A stretch of 7,740 nt of DNA from Euryarchaeota archaeon UBA287 (GTDB lineage Archaea; Thermoplasmatota; UBA186; UBA287), in NCBI GenBank assembly GCA_002495235.1, contig DAEG01000094.1, forward strand, positions 1 through 7,740, given 5' to 3'. Both the position numbers and the translations under genes were made by a program. The notes under the pieces are model-generated. The model saw only the letters and a list, made by a program, of their open reading frames with translations, was not told the DNA's origin and ran no database searches. The number at the start of each line of letters is the position of its first letter. The first letter of the stretch is position 1. Below, in pieces: positions 1 to 5,760 of the stretch.

Positions 1-426
1 TGCGACGCTGACGGTTCCAGGAAATACCTGCTGATAGAACGAAAACCCTTCCTTGTCGTCAGAGGCGCAGGCTCCATGGGTTTTGACCTCATAGCGGTAA
101 GGTGCGACATGTCGATGCCTATCGAGGTCAAGTCTTCTTCTTCGGGCATAGTGCCATTCACAAGCAACAGCGCGCGTGAGACAAAACAGGCGGAACTCTT
201 CAGGATAAGGTGCGAGAGGGTTGGCCTCTTTCCGCTCTACGCACTGAGGCTGAAGAACGCTAGGGGCGATCCCTGGAGGGTTTTCACTCTGAACATCTCT
301 GTCAGCAAGGAGGTTGAATGGATACACAGAGAGCTCCCGGTCATAGACAGGACAAAAAGCAACAACTATATAATGAAGTGGGAGAAGGGAAAGCCACTCG
401 GTGACTTCATAGAGCTCATATGTTAA
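1..426 (+). CDS. hjc: Holliday junction resolvase Hjc-like, 5' end outside window
   Basis: The frame is open from base 1, so the start codon lies upstream; 141 residues are visible. Numbering from the first visible codon, the core has R21, G24-S25, D29, E42 and K44. The D-x12-E-x-K spacing and the arginine eight residues before the aspartate match the catalytic pattern of archaeal Hjc (PD-(D/E)xK nuclease fold), which cleaves four-way DNA junctions during recombination and fork repair. The internal ATG at codon 26 (base 76) falls inside the active-site region and cannot be the true start. The tail after the core (about residues 90-141) is longer than in compact Hjc proteins and I do not recognise it. 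Family membership is fairly secure. Resolvase activity is inferred, because the N-terminal glutamate of the active site lies outside the window. Confidence 0.78.
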   Translation, partial: CDADGSRKYLLIERKPFLVVRGAGSMGFDLIAVRCDMSMPIEVKSSSSGIVPFTSNSARETKQAELFRIRCERVGLFPLYALRLKNARGDPWRVFTLNISVSKEVEWIHRELPVIDRTKSNNYIMKWEKGKPLGDFIELIC

Positions 427-436
427 AAAAGATATA
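423..436 (+). promoter_or_regulatory. Putative TATA-like box upstream of the PurP operon
   Basis: An A/T-rich stretch (TTAAAAAAGATATA) overlaps the end of the hjc-like gene. Its centre lies about 23-30 bases before the ATG at 457. No Shine-Dalgarno-like sequence precedes that ATG. Archaeal TATA boxes sit about 25 bases before transcription starts, so a leaderless transcript starting at or near the ATG is plausible. The gap to the upstream gene is only 30 bases, so read-through from hjc is also possible. Confidence 0.4.
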
Positions 437-456
437 GGCATAATCGATTACTCCCT

Positions 457-1566
457 ATGGACAGGGCATGTGTGACCGAGCTGCTGAAGGACTATGATAA
501 AGACGGCATAACAGTAGGCACGCTCGGAGGGCACAGCGCCCTTGATGTGTGTGCTGGCGCAAAAAAGCTCGGTTTCAGGACCATTGTCGTATGCCAGAGG
601 GGGAGGGAGAGGACTTATGAAAATTATTACAGAACCAGAGGAGGAAAAGGGTGTGTTGACGAAACCCTCGTTCTTGATAAGTTCTCGGATCTGTTGAAAA
701 AGGACAACACCGACGCTCTGCAGGAGAGAAACACCATCTTCATAGAGAGCAGGTATGCCTGGGTGTACTTTGAGCACAACGCCATGGAAGCGCTGAAGCT
801 GCCGGTATTCGGCAACAGGTGGCTTCTTAAGACCGAGGAGAGGAACGAGAGACCGAACCAGTATGACTTTCTCGAGAGAGCGGGCATAAGGACACCGCTG
901 CACTTCAGTCCGGAGACCATAGACAGGCTGTGCATAGTCAAGGCACCGGAAGCAGAGAGGAGCTACGAGAGGGCGTTCTTTTTCGCCAGAAGCCCGGGGG
1001 ACTACAAGGAGAAGGCAGGCAAATTGCTGAAAGAGGGCAGAATAAGAGAGGAGGCTCTGAAAGGAGCGGTGATAGAGGAGTATGTGCTGGGCACACAGAT
1101 AAACTTCAATTTCTTCCATTCCGTTCTTAACGACGAGGTGGAGCTGCTGGGCACGGACGCACGGAGGCAGACGAACCTTGATGGGCTCATAAGGCTGCCG
1201 GCTGATGAGCAGCTCGAGCTTCTGAAGCATGAGAGAGCGAGCTACATCGAAACGGGGCACATGGCCTGCACGGTCAAAGAATCCCTGCTGGAGGGGGGGT
1301 TCGATGCTGCCGAGAGGCTGGTGAGAACGCTGAAGAAGGAGGTGCCTCCGGGCATGATAGGGCCGTTCGCGCTTCAGGGGGCTGTCACGCCTGACAACGG
1401 GTTTGTCGTCTTTGACGTCAGCATGAGGATCCCCGGCAGCCCGGGCATAAGGGCAACACCGTACTCGGAATACCTGTATGGGAGGCCTGTAAGCATGGGC
1501 GAGAGGATGGCTATGGAGCTGAGAGCGGCTCTGGAGCAGGACAGGCTTGATGAGGTGGTGACGTGA
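457..1566 (+). CDS. Divergent PurP-family ATP-grasp protein (PurP paralog 1)
   Basis: This 369-residue protein has the length and architecture of PurP, the ATP-dependent archaeal enzyme that formylates AICAR with formate to make FAICAR in purine synthesis. Recognisable PurP elements are GTLGGHSAL (21-29) with its histidine H26, VFGN (117-120), the ATP-grasp lysine region IVK (160-162), IEEYV (206-210), LGTDAR-x4-LDGLIRLP (231-248), KESLL (274-278), PPGMIGP (297-303) and a C-terminal SMGERMAMEL (346-355). Several positions that are constant in canonical PurP are changed. The PHGSF loop is replaced by IESRYAW (96-102). The glycine-rich GA(R/K)GGRGY loop after the lysine is replaced by EAERSYERAF (165-174). 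The FE...GGTN metal-binding strand reads FD...GSPG (319-330). The family is certain, but the exact reaction is not: it may bind a different substrate, act as a partner subunit, or be catalytically weak. The next gene starts within its stop codon. Confidence 0.8.
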   Translation: MDRACVTELLKDYDKDGITVGTLGGHSALDVCAGAKKLGFRTIVVCQRGRERTYENYYRTRGGKGCVDETLVLDKFSDLLKKDNTDALQERNTIFIESRYAWVYFEHNAMEALKLPVFGNRWLLKTEERNERPNQYDFLERAGIRTPLHFSPETIDRLCIVKAPEAERSYERAFFFARSPGDYKEKAGKLLKEGRIREEALKGAVIEEYVLGTQINFNFFHSVLNDEVELLGTDARRQTNLDGLIRLPADEQLELLKHERASYIETGHMACTVKESLLEGGFDAAERLVRTLKKEVPPGMIGPFALQGAVTPDNGFVVFDVSMRIPGSPGIRATPYSEYLYGRPVSMGERMAMELRAALEQDRLDEVVT

Positions 1567-2543
1567 TAATAGGGACTCTGGCGAGTCACTCGGCCCTGCA
1601 GATCCTCAGGGGCGCAAAGGACGAGGGCTTCGACACACTGCTGGTGTGCGATGAGAAGAGAAGGAGCTTTTATGAGCGCTTCGGCATAGCCGACGAGATC
1701 ATCGAGGTCAAGGACTTCAGAGAGATCCTGAACAGGGAGATGCAGGACAGACTCATAGAGAGGGACGTCCTGCTGGTGCCGCACGGGTCTTTCGTTGAAT
1801 ATGTAGGAGCAAAGGCCATGCTCGATCTGGAGGTGCCCGTCTTCGGGAACAAGAAGGTGCTGGAGTGGGAGTCCGACAGAAAAAAGAGCCTCGAGTGGTT
1901 CCGCAAGGCCGGAATAAAAACACCGAGAGAGTACAAAAAGCCGGAGGACATCGACGAACTGTGTATAGTCAAACTGGCGGGAGCGAAGGGGGGAAGGGGG
2001 TACAGGCTTGTCAGGAGCGCGGACGAGTTCTACAGAGAGTTCGGAGAGCTCAGGAGAGGGATGCTGCTGCAGCAGTACATAGTCGGAACGCGGTTCTATC
2101 CCAGCTTTTTCTACTCTCCGCTTGTGGGGGAGAATGACCTGTTCAGCATCGATATAAGATACGAATCGAACGCCGACGCCCTCTCTAGGCTGCCCACCAG
2201 AGCGGACCCCACCTACGTGGTCACCGGGAACATACCCGTGGTCATGAGAGAGTCCCTGCTGCCGAAGGTCTTCGAGTATGCGGATTCTCTCGTTGAGAGA
2301 TCAAAAGAGCTCTTTCCTCCCGGACTGTACGGCCCGTACTGCCTTGAGCTGTGCTGCACCGACGAACTTGAGATGTACCTATTTGAGATATCCGCTAGGA
2401 TAGTCGCAGGAACCAACGTGTGGATACCGTACGCACCCTACGCCTACCTGAAGTACGGCGATCAGCTCACGATGGGGAGGAGGATAGCGATCGAGATAAG
2501 GAAAGCCCAAGAGGAGGGCAGGATCTGGGAGATATCGTCATGA
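1563..2543 (+). CDS. purP: FAICAR synthetase PurP-like (PurP paralog 2)
   Basis: This 326-residue ATP-grasp protein is the more canonical of the two tandem PurP paralogs and the better candidate for formate-dependent AICAR-to-FAICAR conversion. It keeps the first-strand histidine (GTLASHSAL, H9), PHGSF (73-77), VFGN (93-96), K137, the glycine-rich GAKGGRGY loop (140-147), TGNIPVVMRESLLP (221-234) and FEISARIVAGTN (274-285), which holds the probable metal ligands. The start is GTG at 1563, overlapping the previous stop as GTGA, with GAGGTG (1553-1558) as ribosome binding site. An in-frame TGA at 1551-1553 rules out any earlier start. The protein therefore begins at the first beta strand and lacks the roughly 17-residue N-terminal helix of typical PurP and of its upstream neighbour. 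Translation is probably coupled to the upstream gene, and the pair could form hetero-oligomers (inference). Confidence 0.82.
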   Translation: MIIGTLASHSALQILRGAKDEGFDTLLVCDEKRRSFYERFGIADEIIEVKDFREILNREMQDRLIERDVLLVPHGSFVEYVGAKAMLDLEVPVFGNKKVLEWESDRKKSLEWFRKAGIKTPREYKKPEDIDELCIVKLAGAKGGRGYRLVRSADEFYREFGELRRGMLLQQYIVGTRFYPSFFYSPLVGENDLFSIDIRYESNADALSRLPTRADPTYVVTGNIPVVMRESLLPKVFEYADSLVERSKELFPPGLYGPYCLELCCTDELEMYLFEISARIVAGTNVWIPYAPYAYLKYGDQLTMGRRIAIEIRKAQEEGRIWEISS

Positions 2544-3169
2544 GGATCCTGATTAGCTGGCCGGAGAAGAGCGACAGATACGCCCGGGCGATAGAACGGA
2601 CTGGGACTATTCCCGTAGTATACGATAAAAACAGGGCTGTAGACTGGGACGACGTATCGGGAGTGCTTTTCACAGGGGGAGAGGATGTAGAGCCCTCCCG
2701 ATATGGAGAGGATACTCTTGAAAGAACCAGGATCAATGAAGAGCGCGATAGGGTGGAGTTCGGGCTGGCAGAACTTGCCTCTGAGCGCTCACTTCCCATG
2801 CTTGGCATATGCAGAGGCTGCCAGCTCATAAATGTCTTTTTCAAGGGATCCCTATCACAGCAAATAGAAGGACATGACAAGACAGCAGGGGAGGACTCGC
2901 ACCATGAGGTGGAGATCCTTGAAGGAACGGAACTCTTAAGGATAGTAAACGAAAAAACAGTCTGGGTGAACAGCGCTCACCACCAGGCCGTAAAACGGCC
3001 AGGGGAGGGGCTGAGAATATCGGCCAGAGCTCCAGACGGCATCATCGAGGGAATAGAGAGCCATGCGTATCCTGCTCTGGGAGTGCAGTGGCATCCTGAG
3101 AGGCTCGAGGATAAGAGCTCTGAGAGAATATTCACTTTCTTCATAGTAGATCTCTGCAGACATAAATGA
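2540..3169 (+). CDS. Class I glutamine amidotransferase-fold peptidase C26 (gamma-glutamyl hydrolase type)
   Basis: This 209-residue protein belongs to the PuuD/peptidase C26 group. Signature elements are TGGEDVEPSRYGE (45-57), RDRVEFGLAE (69-78), the nucleophile elbow GICRGCQLIN (89-98, C91), VNSAHHQAV (143-151) and QWHPE (183-187, H185 and E187). These form the Cys-His-Glu triad of class I amidotransferases. Characterised relatives hydrolyse gamma-glutamyl amides such as gamma-glutamyl-GABA. The ATG at 2540 overlaps the purP stop as ATGA and has GGGAGAT at 2527-2533 as ribosome binding site. An in-frame ATG at 2420 exists inside purP, but starting there would give a 40-residue extension foreign to the family. 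Its place behind two PurP genes suggests a role in nucleotide metabolism: it could release ammonia from glutamine or remove a glutamyl group. The substrate cannot be read from the sequence. Confidence 0.87.
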   Translation: MRILISWPEKSDRYARAIERTGTIPVVYDKNRAVDWDDVSGVLFTGGEDVEPSRYGEDTLERTRINEERDRVEFGLAELASERSLPMLGICRGCQLINVFFKGSLSQQIEGHDKTAGEDSHHEVEILEGTELLRIVNEKTVWVNSAHHQAVKRPGEGLRISARAPDGIIEGIESHAYPALGVQWHPERLEDKSSERIFTFFIVDLCRHK

Positions 3170-3193
3170 AAGATCAGGGATGAACAGGGACAG

Positions 3194-3205
3194 ATTAATT
3201 AATAT
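3194..3205 (+). promoter_or_regulatory. Putative TATA box for mscL
   Basis: ATTAATTAATAT lies 34-45 bases before the mscL start codon, in the 69-base gap after the C26 gene. An archaeal start of transcription about 25 bases further on would give a very short leader that still includes the ribosome binding site at 3228-3234. The channel gene is therefore probably transcribed separately from the PurP operon. Confidence 0.45.
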
Positions 3206-3227
3206 GCCAAGTCGAGTCTACAAATAT

Positions 3228-3234
3228 GGTGATC
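3228..3234 (+). promoter_or_regulatory. Strong Shine-Dalgarno site for mscL
   Basis: GGTGATC matches the complement of the archaeal 16S rRNA 3' end (ATCACC) and sits four bases before the ATG at 3239. It fixes the mscL start codon and contrasts with the apparently leaderless starts at 457, 4020 and 4126. Confidence 0.65.
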
Positions 3235-3238
3235 ACAG

Positions 3239-3604
3239 ATGAATGAAGATGAGGAGGCACTGAAAGAGCTCAGGGAAATCAGGAAACTGCTGGAGAGACC
3301 TCCGGCACAACCGGCGCCAGAGGGCATCATGGCGGAATTCATAGATTTTCTGTCAAAGTTCAGGGTGATCGGGCTCGCGGCAGGGTTCATACTGAGCCTC
3401 TATCTCGGAGGTCTGGTGAAGTCCTTTGTTGACGGGTTTGTGATGCCTATCATAGGGCTCATACTTCCCTCGGGGAACTGGGAGAGCGCGACCATGTGGA
3501 TATTCAAACCAGGCATGTTCCTGTCAGCGCTGATAACCTTCCTCATAGTCTGTCTTGTGGTATTCCTGATGGTGAAGGCAGCAAAGAGGTGGGGGCTGGA
3601 GTAA
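3239..3604 (+). CDS. mscL: Large-conductance mechanosensitive channel MscL family
   Basis: This is a 121-residue membrane protein. Residues 31-62 read like the start of bacterial MscL: an amphipathic N-terminal segment (AEFIDFLSKF), then TM1 with the small-residue pattern GLAAGF and the conserved run FVxxFVMPIIGL (63-74). A short periplasmic-loop equivalent (78-91) is followed by TM2 (about 92-113, GMFLSALITFLIVCLVVFLMVK) and a basic end (KAAKR). The family opens a wide pore under membrane tension and protects cells against osmotic downshock. Two oddities stand out. The loop is much shorter than in E. coli MscL. The charged helix ALKELREIRKLLE (7-19), followed by a Pro/Ala-rich linker (21-27), lies at the N terminus, whereas a similar LLxEIRDLL helix lies at the C terminus of bacterial MscL. 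The family call is good; gating behaviour cannot be inferred. Confidence 0.8.
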   Translation: MNEDEEALKELREIRKLLERPPAQPAPEGIMAEFIDFLSKFRVIGLAAGFILSLYLGGLVKSFVDGFVMPIIGLILPSGNWESATMWIFKPGMFLSALITFLIVCLVVFLMVKAAKRWGLE

Positions 3605-3636
3605 CCCGGGGGAACAGCGGCGCGCCAGATACTGGA

Positions 3637-4020
3637 TTAAGACTTTGAACCGGGCAGTTTCAGATTGTCCGTCCTCTCAACCCTGTACGTGCGGATTATC
3701 GTATACTCGACAACAGCCTCTGCGCCGCCAGCCCCATTAGATATCCGCACCTTGTACACCCCAGACACTGGAACTTCATATCTTCCGGTTATCCTGTCGT
3801 TGCTTCCTCTGCTGAAAACGCTGAGTCCGCGAGGATTGAGCACAACCACCTGGTAGTAGTTCCCGCCAACACTTCTCGAATCTATGCTTATCACATCGCC
3901 TTTACCGCACGTGATCGCCACTTCAGAGAGCGCGTCTGGCTTTAACACTATCATGTGACTGTAGCTCTGAGCCGCAACGCACGACACCAACAAAAGTCCC
4001 AGCAGGATAATCCTTTTCAT
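3637..4020 (-). CDS. Small secreted or lipid-anchored beta-rich protein of unknown function
   Basis: This 127-residue protein begins with a Sec-type signal: basic MKR, a hydrophobic stretch (4-12) and then LVSC (11-14), which fits a lipobox with C14 as a possible lipid anchor. Cleavage near AQS (17-19) would give a soluble form instead. The rest is rich in predicted beta strands (IVLKPD, EVAITCGKGDVISID, YYQVVVLNPRG, GRYEVPVSGVYKVRISN, AVVEYTII), a pattern resembling GOLD/emp24-like or pre-peptidase-like beta-sandwich domains in which a GxYxxPxSGxYxxxxxN motif closes the sheet. I recognise no catalytic residues and do not assign a function. It converges with mscL (32-base gap) and diverges from dppA. 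The start ATG is chosen because the signal peptide begins there and a TATA-like box lies 21-28 bases upstream. Confidence 0.68.
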   Translation of the reverse strand: MKRIILLGLLLVSCVAAQSYSHMIVLKPDALSEVAITCGKGDVISIDSRSVGGNYYQVVVLNPRGLSVFSRGSNDRITGRYEVPVSGVYKVRISNGAGGAEAVVEYTIIRTYRVERTDNLKLPGSKS

Positions 4021-4040
4021 ACTTTAGTATATGGATAAGC

Positions 4041-4048
4041 TATTATAT
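4041..4048 (-). promoter_or_regulatory. Putative TATA box for the secreted-protein gene
   Basis: On the minus strand this reads ATATAATA, 21-28 bases upstream of the ATG at 4020, the spacing expected for a leaderless archaeal transcript. The 105-base gap between the two divergent genes holds this box and the one for dppA, so the two promoters may share regulatory sites. Confidence 0.5.
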
Positions 4049-4098
4049 CTGCATTTCCTTGATCCCGTCTGCGCACCGCAACCCACAAACGACAGAAC

Positions 4099-4107
4099 AA
4101 TATACAT
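4099..4107 (+). promoter_or_regulatory. Putative TATA box for dppA
   Basis: AATATACAT is centred about 24 bases before the ATG at 4126, and no Shine-Dalgarno-like sequence lies between them. This suggests a leaderless transcript that would carry dppA and the UPF0282 gene behind it. Confidence 0.45.
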
Positions 4108-4125
4108 GAAGCCCAATGCTCTATC

Positions 4126-4944
4126 ATGAGAGGCTTTGTATCTGTGGATCTTGAGGGGCTGCCTTTTATAGTAAACAAAGAGCAGCTTGGGCCTGAAGGA
4201 AGATTGTTCGAGGAGGCAAGGGAGATAGTGACAGAGCTCACACTCTGCCTCTGTGAAGCACTGAAGCGCAACGGAGTTGACAGCATTCTGGTGGCTGACA
4301 GCCACGGGAGCATGGCAAACATAATGCCCAAGGAAATGCCCGCATACGTCGAGCTCCTCAGAGGATACCCTAGAACGACCAGCATGATCTCCGGGGCTGA
4401 AGGCTGCGATTTCGCTATATTCCTAGGCTACCACGCCAAGGGTGGGACGGCCAGGGCAACTCTGGATCATGCGTTCAGCGGCTCCATGGTCGACTGGATA
4501 AGGGTCAACGGAGTAGAGACGAGCGAGTGCTTCCTGAACGGCGTCGCCCTGGGGCACTACAACGTGCCCGTGATCCTCGTGGCCGGTGACGAAGCGCTCA
4601 TGGAGGAAGTGGCCCCGGGAATAGAGAGAGTGCCCCTGAAAAGAGCCGTATCGAGATACGCTGCGATAAGCAGCAGCATGAGCGTAGTGAAGAGAGAGCT
4701 GGCCGAAGTCTGCACGAGAGCACTGGAGCGCTTCAGGGCAGGAAACATAAAGCCCATGAGAACGGAAGAGCCGGTAAAGATCGCTATAAGATTCGCGCAC
4801 ACGGAGAGCGCCGACTGCGCGGAGCTCTTGCCGGGAGCAAAGCGCACGGACGGCAAGACGATAGAGTTTGAGAGCAGGAACATCATGGAGGGGTACAGAA
4901 CTATGGAACTCCTGATCTTCGCAATCTACGGCGCAAGGGCCTGA
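4126..4944 (+). CDS. dppA: D-aminopeptidase, DppA type (peptidase family M55)
   Basis: This 272-residue protein, close to the family's usual length, matches the DppA family of zinc-dependent D-aminopeptidases that release N-terminal D-amino acids from short peptides. The metal ligands known from Bacillus subtilis DppA are present in order: D8 and E10 (SVDLEG), H60 (ADSHGSM), H103 (FLGYHAKGG) and E134 (SECFLNG). The catalytic histidine position is H115 (LDHAFSG). Other family signatures are NVPVILVAGD (about 144-153) and the C-terminal NIMEGYRTMELLIFA. The protein has no signal peptide, so it is probably cytoplasmic. The start follows from the N-terminal motif, since only seven residues precede D8. 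Its stop overlaps the start of the UPF0282 gene (ATGA), implying co-transcription. The natural archaeal substrate is unknown; peptide recycling is the likeliest role. Confidence 0.9.
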   Translation: MRGFVSVDLEGLPFIVNKEQLGPEGRLFEEAREIVTELTLCLCEALKRNGVDSILVADSHGSMANIMPKEMPAYVELLRGYPRTTSMISGAEGCDFAIFLGYHAKGGTARATLDHAFSGSMVDWIRVNGVETSECFLNGVALGHYNVPVILVAGDEALMEEVAPGIERVPLKRAVSRYAAISSSMSVVKRELAEVCTRALERFRAGNIKPMRTEEPVKIAIRFAHTESADCAELLPGAKRTDGKTIEFESRNIMEGYRTMELLIFAIYGARA

Positions 4945-5120
4945 TGGCAGTAGAGCCGCTGAGCTTCGACTCCATGGGCACAAGAAGCATGTGCACATAC
5001 GTTGAAACGGGTGATGTGAGGATTGTGATAGATCCTGGAGTGTCCCTTGGCTCCAAAACGCTACGGTCTGCCCCCGCATGATGTGGAGAGGGCTGAGATG
5101 CAAAAGGACTGGGAGAGAAT

Positions 5121-5150
5121 AGCAGAGAAAAGCAGAGAAAAGCAGAGAGG
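5121..5150 (+). repeat. Tandem decamer repeat, three units
   Basis: Two exact copies of AGCAGAGAAA (5121-5130 and 5131-5140) are followed by a third copy differing in its last two bases (AGCAGAGAGG, 5141-5150). Ten bases is not a multiple of three, so each gain or loss of a unit shifts the reading frame of the surrounding UPF0282 gene. With two units the frame runs on directly into the HxHxDH motif. Confidence 0.9.
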
Positions 5151-5266
5151 CTGACATCCTCATCGTCACGCACTACCATTATGATCACCACAATCCGGAA
5201 TGCCCGCAGATATATGAAGGAAAGACAGCCCTTGTTAAAGATCCTCAAAATAGTATAATCACAGCC

Positions 5267-5276
5267 AGAGAGAGAG
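5267..5276 (+). repeat. AG dinucleotide run
   Basis: Five consecutive AG dinucleotides lie in the UPF0282 gene at the third frame break. With four, the reading ARERASYFLGRIKG becomes continuous. Short runs of this kind can change length by polymerase slippage. Confidence 0.7.
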
Positions 5277-5760
5277 GGCATCCTATTTCCTTGGCAGGAT
5301 AAAAGGAACAGCCGAGATTGCGGTCGCGGATGGGAGAGAGCGACGCTTTGGTGGGACGAGCATAAAATTCTCTCATCCCGTGCCACACGGCATAGACGAA
5401 CGCCTTGGTTACGTGATAGAGGTCTGCATAGACGATGGAGAGACGAGATTCCTGCACACAAGCGACGCCGAAGGGCTGTGTCTGAAAGAGCAGCGATCCT
5501 TCATCATAGAGAATGACCCGGACATGCTGTTCATCGACGGCCCTCTGACCTACATGCTCGGCTACGCCTTCTCAGAGAGCGACCTTGAGAGATCCATAGA
5601 GGGGATCGGGGAGGTCCTGGATAAGTGCGATGCGAAGAAAACGGTCATAGACCACCATCTGCTCAGGGATCTGGAATGGAAGGATCGCATCAGAGAACTG
5701 TTCGAATCGGGAAGACAGATAATGACCGCGGCAGAGTTTGCGGGCGAAGAGAACATCATG

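Noticed and set aside
448..1260. Minus-strand open frame of 270 codons opposite PurP paralog 1
   Set aside because: The plus strand encodes a clear PurP-family protein, and the antisense frame shows no domain and no start signal.
2420..2539. 40-residue N-terminal extension for the peptidase C26 gene
   Set aside because: It lies wholly inside purP in another frame and has no family similarity. The ATG at 2540 has a good ribosome binding site and starts the first beta strand.
3625..3635. Small hairpin CCAG-ATA-CTGG between mscL and the convergent gene
   Set aside because: The stem is only four pairs and no T run follows on either strand, so a terminator call is not supported.
4423..5169. Minus-strand open frame of 248 codons opposite dppA and the UPF0282 start
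   Set aside because: It is a shadow of dppA, whose metal ligands are all present on the plus strand. Its translation is low-complexity and matches nothing I know.
4944..5300. Programmed ribosomal frameshifting to read through the UPF0282 gene
   Set aside because: Three separate shifts would be needed, one requiring a 10-base hop within a repeat. No slippery heptamer with a downstream structure is evident.
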